Shown: positions 58,406-64,000 of the stretch, piece by piece
Layout: each line of letters begins with the position of its first letter
How positions within the stretch are numbered: the stretch's first letter is position 1
DNA from: CAZDKK01 sp964603725
GTDB taxonomy: Bacteria > Eisenbacteria > RBG-16-71-46 > CAIMUX01 > WJJG01
Assembly (NCBI GenBank): GCA_964603725.1
Contig: CAZRWW010000004.1
Span: forward strand, 57,549 to 121,548
Reading direction: 5' to 3'
DNA length: 64,000 nucleotides
Translations under genes and position numbers: made by a program
The notes under the pieces: generated by a model
The model's input: the letters and a program-made list of their open reading frames with translations, nothing else
Told to the model about the DNA's origin: nothing
Databases searched by the model: none

Positions 58406-59124
58406 CGTTGGAACCGAAGCTGACCCTGGAGCAGGTCGAGGAAGCCGCGGCGGCCCTGGAAGGCAAGCCCGTCGACGAGATCCTGGCGTGGGCCTTCGCA
58501 ACCTTCGGCGATCGCCTGGGATTCATGACCGCCCTGGGCTACAGCGGGCTGGTCCTGATGGACTTCGTTCGCAAGCGCCGGCCGGACATGGAGATCTTCA
58601 CGATCGACACGGGTCACCTGTTCCCGGAAACGATCGAGCTGCGCGAACGGCTGGCCCGCGAGTGGGGCATTCGCTTCACCGTCCTGCGGCCGCTCATGAC
58701 GACGGAGCAGCTCGAGCAGATCGTCGGTCCCGATCCGTGGTCCACGAACCCGGATCTCTGCTGCCACTACCTGAAGGTTGAACCTTTGTTGCGGGTCATC
58801 CACACGCGGGACGCCTGGCTGAGCGCCGTCCGCCGCGATCAATCCGTCACCCGCGCCGATGCCGACGTCGTCGAGATGGACGGCCGCGGCACGATCAAGG
58901 TCCAGCCGATGGTCTCGTGGACATCCGAGCGGGCCTGGGACTATATTCGCAGTCAGAAGATCCCTTACAGCCCCTTGCACGATCGGGGGTACCTGAGCGT
59001 CGGCTGCGTGCACTGCACCACGCCCGTCAAGCCCGGCGAGCACGAGCGCTCCGGGCGCTGGAACAGCCAGCCGAAGCTCGAATGCGGGATCCACACGCCG
59101 AAGCGATCGAATCGCCGGCGTTAG
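58402..59124 (+). CDS. cysH: APS/PAPS reductase family protein (CysH, 4Fe-4S type)
   Basis: A 240-residue reductase. FGDRLGFMTALGYSGLVLMDF is the PP-loop region, then FTIDTGHLFPETIELR. The Cys pairs CC (LCCHYLK) and CxxC (GCVHCTT) are the 4Fe-4S ligands that mark the APS-reductase branch, and the catalytic Cys is in LECGIH. It reduces (phospho)adenylylsulfate to sulfite using thioredoxin. In this cluster it may supply sulfite or act on an analogous substrate; the rest of sulfate assimilation is absent from the window. Its ATG overlaps the asnB stop by 4 bases. Confidence 0.9.
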   Translation: MTLEPKLTLEQVEEAAAALEGKPVDEILAWAFATFGDRLGFMTALGYSGLVLMDFVRKRRPDMEIFTIDTGHLFPETIELRERLAREWGIRFTVLRPLMTTEQLEQIVGPDPWSTNPDLCCHYLKVEPLLRVIHTRDAWLSAVRRDQSVTRADADVVEMDGRGTIKVQPMVSWTSERAWDYIRSQKIPYSPLHDRGYLSVGCVHCTTPVKPGEHERSGRWNSQPKLECGIHTPKRSNRRR

Positions 59125-59196
59125 CGGCGGCGGCGCGGCCGGGCAGGAATTGTCGAGGCGCCGGAGCCGATGGGTGGCAGGACGCGGAGGAATCGC

Positions 59197-59880
59197 ATGG
59201 TCGTCAACATGGTGGGACTGAACTGCAGCCCGCGTGATCGCAGCAACAGCGCGGCAATGCTCGCCCACGGCAAGCAGTACATCGACGAGAAGTATGGGGC
59301 CGAGGTGGATTTCCGGATCGTCCATCTGCGCGACCTCAACATCGGGGCCTGCCGCTACTGCAACGTCTGCGGCAAGACCAAAGACACCGGGGCGTTCATC
59401 CCGTGCGTGTCGAAGGATGACGACGACGTTCAGCGCGTACTGGACTTGATGCTGTGGGCGGACGGCATCGCGGTCGCCACGCCGGTCTACTTCGGAATGC
59501 CGTCGGACCTGTTCTCGAAGTTCATCATGCGCACGCGGGTGCTGCGCCACCAGGACTTCGCGCTGGCCAACCGCGTCGTGGGGATCCTGGCGGTGGCCGG
59601 ACGCCGCTCGGGCGGCAGCGAAACCGCGATCATGACCTCGTGGCTGCCCTTCATCCGCAACAACTGCATCCCGGTCGGCAACGGCAGCCTGACCGGCCAG
59701 TTCGGCACGATGGCGTGGGCCGGCGCGCGCGAGCACGTGCTCACCGACGAGTGGGGCCTCGAGCAGGCGCGCGCGACCTGCGAGCGCATCTACACCCTGG
59801 CGCGGGTCGTCAAGGCCGGGCAGGCGGCGCTGGGAGAGAAGCCGAAACTGACCTTCTGCTACAAGTCGGGGATGCGGTAG
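59197..59880 (+). CDS. Iron-sulfur flavoprotein / NADPH-dependent FMN reductase-like
   Basis: A 227-residue flavodoxin-like protein. NMVGLNCSPRDRSNSAAMLA binds the FMN phosphate; ATPVYFGMPSDLFSKFIMR is the next flavin contact. ACRYCNVCGKTKDTGAFIPC contains the compact CxxCxxC...C motif of iron-sulfur flavoproteins (Isf), so a 4Fe-4S cluster is likely. It should transfer electrons, perhaps to the APS reductase-like neighbour. ATG 59197 follows GGAGGAATCGC; an earlier ATG at 59170 is possible. Confidence 0.85.
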   Translation: MVVNMVGLNCSPRDRSNSAAMLAHGKQYIDEKYGAEVDFRIVHLRDLNIGACRYCNVCGKTKDTGAFIPCVSKDDDDVQRVLDLMLWADGIAVATPVYFGMPSDLFSKFIMRTRVLRHQDFALANRVVGILAVAGRRSGGSETAIMTSWLPFIRNNCIPVGNGSLTGQFGTMAWAGAREHVLTDEWGLEQARATCERIYTLARVVKAGQAALGEKPKLTFCYKSGMR

Positions 59881-59982
59881 GCGAGCAAGGCCGCCGAATC
59901 GGCGCGGCTTCGAGATGGGCGGGACTCCCGAGCCGGGCCGTTCGGCCGGCGGCGCGCGGGCGAGAGCGCGGGGTTGGGGTGT

Positions 59983-61041
59983 ATGCGAATCGACCGGGTT
60001 GATCTCCGCGAGGAGACCGTGCCGCTCGCGACGCCCTACGTGCTTTCCTTCACCACCGTCACCACGATCACGGCCCACATCGTCACGCTCGCGCTCGACG
60101 CCGGCGGCGTCGGGCGGGCCGAGAGCGTGGCCTTGCCCGGCTACAGCCGCGAATCGAGCGAGGAGATTCGCGCGGCCCTGGCGGGGCTCCTGCCCCGGCT
60201 GCGCGGCCGCGACCCGGACGCGGCGCGCCGAGCCGCCCGCGACGAGCTGGCGGCGTTGCCCTTCGCGCTCTCCCCGGTGCTGACGGCCCTCGACCTGGCG
60301 ACCGGCGCCTTCGTTCCGCCGGAGGCGGCCGACGTGCCCCTGCTCGCCCCGCTGCACGCCCAGAACCCGGCGGAGCTGCTGCGCGCCGCCCGCCGCCTGC
60401 TGGACGAGGGCTACGGCACGCTCAAGCTCAAGATCGGCCGCGACCCGGCCGCCGACGGCGCGGCCGTGCGGGCGCTGCTCGACGAGCTGCCCGAGACCGC
60501 GCGCCTGCGCTGCGACGCGAACGAGGCGTACGACCGCGCCACGGCCGAGCGCTTCCTGGAGGCGCTGCAGCACCCGCGCCGCCGCCTGATCGAGCTGGTG
60601 GAGCAGCCCCTGCCGCGCGACGACTGGGACGGCGCCCAGGCATTGGCCTGCGTCTCCCCGGTGCCGCTTATGCTCGACGAAGGGATCGGCACGGCGGCCG
60701 ACATCGACCGGGCCGCCGCGGCCGGCGCCGGCTTCGTCAAGCTGAAGCTGTTCAAGAACGGTGCGCCGAGCGATCTCATCGCCCTCGCCCGCCGCGCCCG
60801 CGAGCGCGGTCTACGGGTCGTGCTGGGCAATGGCGTCAGCGCGGACATCGGCTGCCTGACCGAGGCGTGGGTCTACGCGAGCCACCCCGACCTCTTCACG
60901 GGCGCGGGTGAGATGAACGGGTTCGCGAAGCTCACGCGCCCGCTGCTCGCGTGCCCGCCCGAGCTGCGCCGCGGGCGGCTCGTCTGGCGCCGCGCTGCAT
61001 CCCCTCCGAACCCGCTGACCCTGAGGGACGCGCATGCTTGA
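59983..61041 (+). CDS. Enolase-superfamily (mandelate racemase/muconate-lactonizing, epimerase-like)
   Basis: A 352-residue enzyme. The KxK base pair is in GTLKLKIGRD; metal ligands are in RCDANEAYD (Asp), LVEQPL (Glu) and MLDEGI (Asp), and the second base Lys lies in FVKLKLFKNG. This layout is that of dipeptide (L-Ala-D/L-Glu) epimerases and o-succinylbenzoate synthases. Next to an ATP-grasp ligase, epimerisation of a dipeptide or amino acid is the more likely role. It overlaps the ATP-grasp gene by 8 bases. The TTG at 59974 is an alternative start. Confidence 0.86.
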   Translation: MRIDRVDLREETVPLATPYVLSFTTVTTITAHIVTLALDAGGVGRAESVALPGYSRESSEEIRAALAGLLPRLRGRDPDAARRAARDELAALPFALSPVLTALDLATGAFVPPEAADVPLLAPLHAQNPAELLRAARRLLDEGYGTLKLKIGRDPAADGAAVRALLDELPETARLRCDANEAYDRATAERFLEALQHPRRRLIELVEQPLPRDDWDGAQALACVSPVPLMLDEGIGTAADIDRAAAAGAGFVKLKLFKNGAPSDLIALARRARERGLRVVLGNGVSADIGCLTEAWVYASHPDLFTGAGEMNGFAKLTRPLLACPPELRRGRLVWRRAASPPNPLTLRDAHA

Positions 61042-62224
61042 GCCCGGCCGCCGCGTGACGATCCTCGTCCTCGAATGCTACCTGCGCAACGCGCTCGCCG
61101 TGATCGAGCGCCTGGACCCGTCCCTCGAGGTCATCGGCGGCGCGCGCACCTGCCAGGGCTTCGCGCTGCGGCGCCGCCTGCTCATGCCACGCCGCGTGCG
61201 CGCCGTTTTCGCCTATGCCGATCCGGCCCGGGACCGGGAGGCGTTCCAGCGCGACCTCGTTGCGGCGATCCGCCGGTTCGCCGCCGACGGCGTCATTCCC
61301 ACCGGCACCACCGTCACCGACGCCGTCGCCGCCGTGAAGCGCGAGGTGGAGGCGGCCACCGGAGCGAGGTTGCTCGTCGAAGAGCACGAGAAACACGTGT
61401 CGATCGCCGACAAATGGCAGGCCCACGAGTTGTGCAAGCTCCTGGGCGTGCCGGTCCCGCGGGCGGTGCGCGTCCAGGGGCTGGACGACATGCAAGCCGC
61501 CTTGCGCCGCGGCGACGTCGGCTTCCCCTGTCTGATCAAGCCCCTGCGCGCCCAGGCGTCCCAGGGCGTGCGCTTCTTTGACGACGCCGGCGCGTTCGAG
61601 CGCTACGCCGGCATCTGCCCTGCAGACGAGCTGCCGTCGCCGGATCAGCCCTTCATGCTGCAGGAGTTCATCGCTGGGGAGCTGCACGACGTGACGTCCT
61701 GCGCGCGCGACGGTGAGCCGCTGTCGCTGCTTTCACAGCGGCGCATCGTCACCGCGCGCGATTTCGGCGGCGGTGGCCTGATGAACATCACCACGAGCGA
61801 ACCGGAGATTCTCGAGTACGCCGCGCGCATCCTGCGCCACGTGCGCTGGAACGGCATCCTCGAATTCGACTTCATCCGCGACGCCCAGGGGCGCTATTAC
61901 CTGCTGGAGTGCAACCCCAAGGTGTGGGGCACGACTGATCTCACGATCCAGGCCGGGATGAACGTCGTGCAGCAACTCGTCGATGATCAGCTCCTGGGCC
62001 GGGAGGTGGCGCCCGTGCGGGAATACGAGGTGGGCTTGCTCTACCGCTGGCTCTTCCCCGACTGCTTCCTGCACTGGCTGAGCGCGCCGCTATCGCTGGG
62101 GCGCGTGTGGCGCCGCGTGCGCCGCACCCTCGCGGCCCACGGCGCGCGGCGCTCGATCACCCGCGTGCGCTGGGGCGAGGCGCCGTGGCTGGCCTACCGG
62201 GCGCTGCGGCGCCTCACGGGGTGA
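61034..62224 (+). CDS. ATP-grasp ligase
   Basis: A 396-residue ATP-grasp enzyme, the family that ligates a carboxylate to an amine through an acyl-phosphate. Features: HVSIADKWQAHELCKLLGVPVP, FPCLIKPLRAQASQGVRFF (ATP-binding Lys), FMLQEFIAGELHDVTSC, WNGILEFDFIRDAQGRYYLLECNPKVWGTTD (Mg-binding Glu and Asn). The C-terminal 60 residues are basic and hydrophobic (CFLHWLSAPLSLGRVWRRVR), perhaps a membrane association. With the epimerase and AsnB genes it suggests assembly of a small amide or dipeptide. It converges with the periplasmic protein gene, overlapping it by 11 bases. Confidence 0.88.
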   Translation: MLEPGRRVTILVLECYLRNALAVIERLDPSLEVIGGARTCQGFALRRRLLMPRRVRAVFAYADPARDREAFQRDLVAAIRRFAADGVIPTGTTVTDAVAAVKREVEAATGARLLVEEHEKHVSIADKWQAHELCKLLGVPVPRAVRVQGLDDMQAALRRGDVGFPCLIKPLRAQASQGVRFFDDAGAFERYAGICPADELPSPDQPFMLQEFIAGELHDVTSCARDGEPLSLLSQRRIVTARDFGGGGLMNITTSEPEILEYAARILRHVRWNGILEFDFIRDAQGRYYLLECNPKVWGTTDLTIQAGMNVVQQLVDDQLLGREVAPVREYEVGLLYRWLFPDCFLHWLSAPLSLGRVWRRVRRTLAAHGARRSITRVRWGEAPWLAYRALRRLTG

Positions 62225-62804
62225 CCGCCGGGCAGCACGGCCCCGGCGGTTCCTCACCGTGGTGGCCGCGTCCGCCCGCCGGCTGGCAGGCGGCGCCGTG
62301 GCACCGCTCCCAGGGCAGACAGGCCCGGTAGCGGCGCATCTGTTCGGGTCCCAGCACGGCGATCTCGCGCAGCATCGTCTCGGCCACGAGGGAATCGAGT
62401 CGCGCCTGAGCGGCGTTCATGGCGCGCACCGCCCGGTGCACGCGGCGCTGCTCCGGGCGATCGGCGGCGTACTCGCCCTGCACCGCGCGGCGCGCCTGGC
62501 GCACTTCCTCCCGGGCCGAGATGATGCCCGGCATCGTCTCGTCGAGAACGCGCTGCATCTCCCCGCGCTGGCGCTCGTCGAGCCCGAGGTTGCGCGTCAT
62601 GTGGTCGAGCCGGGCCCGCATGACTGCGCGGGGCCCCTCCGGTCCGGGCGCGCCCGGCGCGGCGGGCTCGGCGCCCTCCAGGAACGGCGGCGCGGCCGGC
62701 GGCGGCGGCGCCGGCTGCCGCGGCGGCGCCGAGAGCGCCGAGTAGAGCAGGCCGGCGTTCAGGCCGATCGAGAGCGCCAGCGCCAGGAACCATCCGCGTC
62801 TCAT
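62214..62804 (-). CDS. Periplasmic Spy/CpxP or CnrX-like sensor with Cys/His tail
   Basis: A 196-residue exported protein. A membrane anchor or signal (WFLALALSIGLNAGLLYSAL) is followed by a Pro-rich linker and a long helical region (RARLDHMTRNLGLDERQRGE, MLREIAVLGPEQMRRYRACL), the four-helix-hairpin pattern of Spy/CpxP and the heavy-metal sensor CnrX. The C-terminal 40 residues contain several Cys and His (WERCHGAACQ, GRGHHGE, PCCP), probably metal-binding. It is the last gene of the sigma/anti-sigma operon, so it may act as its periplasmic sensor. Confidence 0.75.
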   Translation of the reverse strand: MRRGWFLALALSIGLNAGLLYSALSAPPRQPAPPPPAAPPFLEGAEPAAPGAPGPEGPRAVMRARLDHMTRNLGLDERQRGEMQRVLDETMPGIISAREEVRQARRAVQGEYAADRPEQRRVHRAVRAMNAAQARLDSLVAETMLREIAVLGPEQMRRYRACLPWERCHGAACQPAGGRGHHGEEPPGPCCPAVTP

Positions 62805-62813
62805 GGGATCACC

Positions 62814-63308
62814 TCACTCCCCGTCGTAGGCCGCCCCGAGGTAGACCTCATCGAGCGTGGTGGCCACGCCCTCGACCAGGAGCGACCCGTCGGCCAGGTA
62901 ATCCGTGCTCGCGGCCGAGTCCGCACCCGATCCGGTCCGCGCCGGCCCGAGCGTGAGACCGACCGCCAGGCCCGCCGCGACCGCAATGCCCGCGCCCAGC
63001 GCGAAGGCCGGTTGCAGCAGCGGCCGATACCCGTCGGGCCGCGGCCGCGCGCGTCCGGGCGTTCGCGCCGGCGGCGCGTCCGTGCGCAGCCGCCCCTCGC
63101 GGCGCATTCTGCCGGCGACGAGCGGCCAGAGCGACTCGTGCTCCTTCACCGACGATGCGTCCGCGAGCGCGCGGTGGACAGCTTCGATCTGGCTCCACGC
63201 CCGGCCGCACGATGCGCACGATCGGCAATGGGTGCGCACCGCTTCCGCCTCGGCCGGCGCGAGCTCGCCGTCGATGCAGGCCTGGATCTTCTTCTCGACA
63301 TGGTCCAT
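62814..63308 (-). CDS. Zinc-containing anti-sigma factor
   Basis: A 164-residue protein. Its N-terminal ZAS domain has the HCRSCASC zinc motif (Hx3Cx2C) after KIQACIDGELAPAEAEAVRT. A single membrane helix (FALGAGIAVAAGLAVGLTLG) puts the C-terminus in the periplasm. It should bind and hold the sigma factor encoded just upstream. GGAGGCCTAGCG precedes the ATG at 63308. Nine bases separate it from the next gene, the periplasmic sensor. Confidence 0.85.
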   Translation of the reverse strand: MDHVEKKIQACIDGELAPAEAEAVRTHCRSCASCGRAWSQIEAVHRALADASSVKEHESLWPLVAGRMRREGRLRTDAPPARTPGRARPRPDGYRPLLQPAFALGAGIAVAAGLAVGLTLGPARTGSGADSAASTDYLADGSLLVEGVATTLDEVYLGAAYDGE

Positions 63309-63330
63309 CGCTAGGCCTCCGGCGCCGTCG

Positions 63331-63939
63331 CTACGGCGCGTCCGGGCTTGGGGCTCGGCTTGGCTCTCGCAGTCGCGCGCCGCCCGGCGCGAGATCCGCG
63401 GCCGGCGCGAGATCCGCGCGCAGCGACGCCATCGCCCGTTGCAGGAGCGACTCGACCGCGGGGATGGTGGCGCCCATCGTGGCGGCAACCTCCTGGTAGC
63501 TCATCCCCTCGAAGCGCTGGAGCAGCACCGCTTGCCGCTGCCGGTCGGGCAAGCGAGCGAGCGCGCGGCGCACCCGCTCCCGGCCTTCCTCCCGCTCGAC
63601 GCGCTCGTGCCCGTTCGCTCCGGGCGATGGCAGGTCGTGCCGGCGCACATCGAAGCTGATCCAGCGCAGCACGCGCCGGCGGCGCAGCCAGGTGCGCGCC
63701 AGGTTCCCGGCGATGCTGAAGAGCCAGGCGCGGAATTGCCCCGCGGGCCGGTACCGGGGGGCTTGCGTAAAGACGCGGTAAAAGGCCTCCTGGCCCAGGT
63801 CGCGCGCTTCCTCCCGATCGCCCGTCATCCGTTCCAGGAACGCCAGCACCGGCTGCTGCCAGCGCTCGACGAGCCGGCGAAACGCGCCCTCGTCGCCGCC
63901 GGCCGTCAGCCGCATGAGTTCGTCGTCGTTCGCGATCAC
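63331..63939 (-). CDS. ECF-type RNA polymerase sigma factor
   Basis: A 202-residue sigma-70 family protein. Region 2 is ERWQQPVLAFLERMTGDREEARDLGQEAFYRVF and FRAWLFSIAGNLARTWLRRR; region 4 is LARLPDRQRQAVLLQRFEGMSYQEVAATMGATIPAVESLLQRA. It would direct transcription of an envelope-stress regulon, controlled by the adjacent zinc anti-sigma factor. GTG at 63939 gives the usual DDELMRLTAGGDEGAF opening; the frame is open beyond it toward the window end, so the start could be slightly further out. An Ala/Pro tail extends past region 4. Confidence 0.88.
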   Translation of the reverse strand: MIANDDELMRLTAGGDEGAFRRLVERWQQPVLAFLERMTGDREEARDLGQEAFYRVFTQAPRYRPAGQFRAWLFSIAGNLARTWLRRRRVLRWISFDVRRHDLPSPGANGHERVEREEGRERVRRALARLPDRQRQAVLLQRFEGMSYQEVAATMGATIPAVESLLQRAMASLRADLAPAADLAPGGARLREPSRAPSPDAP

Positions 63940-64000
63940 CTCGAGCCCGCCCGCGTTCCCGTTCGCTCGCCCGCGGCGCGCCGCCGGCAGAACCTGAACC

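Overview
The window is very GC-rich bacterial DNA with almost no gaps. It encodes a Gram-negative envelope: a TonB-dependent receptor, TonB/ExbB/ExbD, a Wzx flippase and a periplasmic Spy/CpxP-like protein. Large secreted proteases end in FlgD-Ig/T9SS-like C-terminal modules. I see no rRNA, tRNA, insertion sequence or CRISPR array. Secreted enzymes with FlgD-like tails, a Pup system outside the Actinobacteria and high GC suggest an uncultured FCB-type lineage such as Candidatus Eisenbacteria. That placement is inference.

Layout. 1-9.3 kb: end of a zincin metalloprotein, class II aldolase, secreted M14 carboxypeptidase, parallel beta-helix protein and S9 prolyl oligopeptidase. 9.5-15 kb: an Oar-like TonB receptor broken by an in-frame TAG, facing an exbD-exbD-exbB-tonB set. 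15.3-17.5 kb: YfiR-like protein and hybrid-type sensor kinase. 17.6-29.3 kb: papain-like protease, TPR protein, Ntn asparaginase, PpsR-like regulator, flavin reductase, a small-membrane/SPFH/ribbon-helix-helix/methyltransferase operon with a near-consensus promoter, a Ub-Mut7C RNase and a beta-propeller. 29.4-33 kb: ABC exporter under a YtrA-type GntR regulator with a visible operator. 33.3-43.7 kb: deacetylase, solute-binding lipoprotein, sensor kinase and NtrC-type regulator in overlapping order, then flippase, methyltransferase and sulfotransferase.

The central feature is a co-directional minus-strand run of eleven genes from 54829 down to 43672. It carries two protein-modifier systems end to end. 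The first half is ubiquitin-like: winged-helix regulator, FHA-RING protein, ThiF/E1, E2, an unrecognised bipartite protein, a small ubiquitin-like protein and a JAB/JAMM peptidase. The second half is a complete pupylation set: Mpa/ARC ATPase, Dop, Pup ending GGQ, and PafA. Many junctions overlap or nearly touch. No 20S proteasome gene is in the window and the ATPase lacks the usual HbYX-like tail. Coupling of the two systems in one cell circuit is inference from gene order.

56.4-62.2 kb holds an asnB-cysH-iron-sulfur flavoprotein-enolase superfamily-ATP-grasp cluster that looks biosynthetic, followed by a convergent sigma/anti-sigma/periplasmic sensor operon. Short GC-rich tandem repeats (8-36 bp units) recur in linkers, protein tails and just after stop codons across the window.
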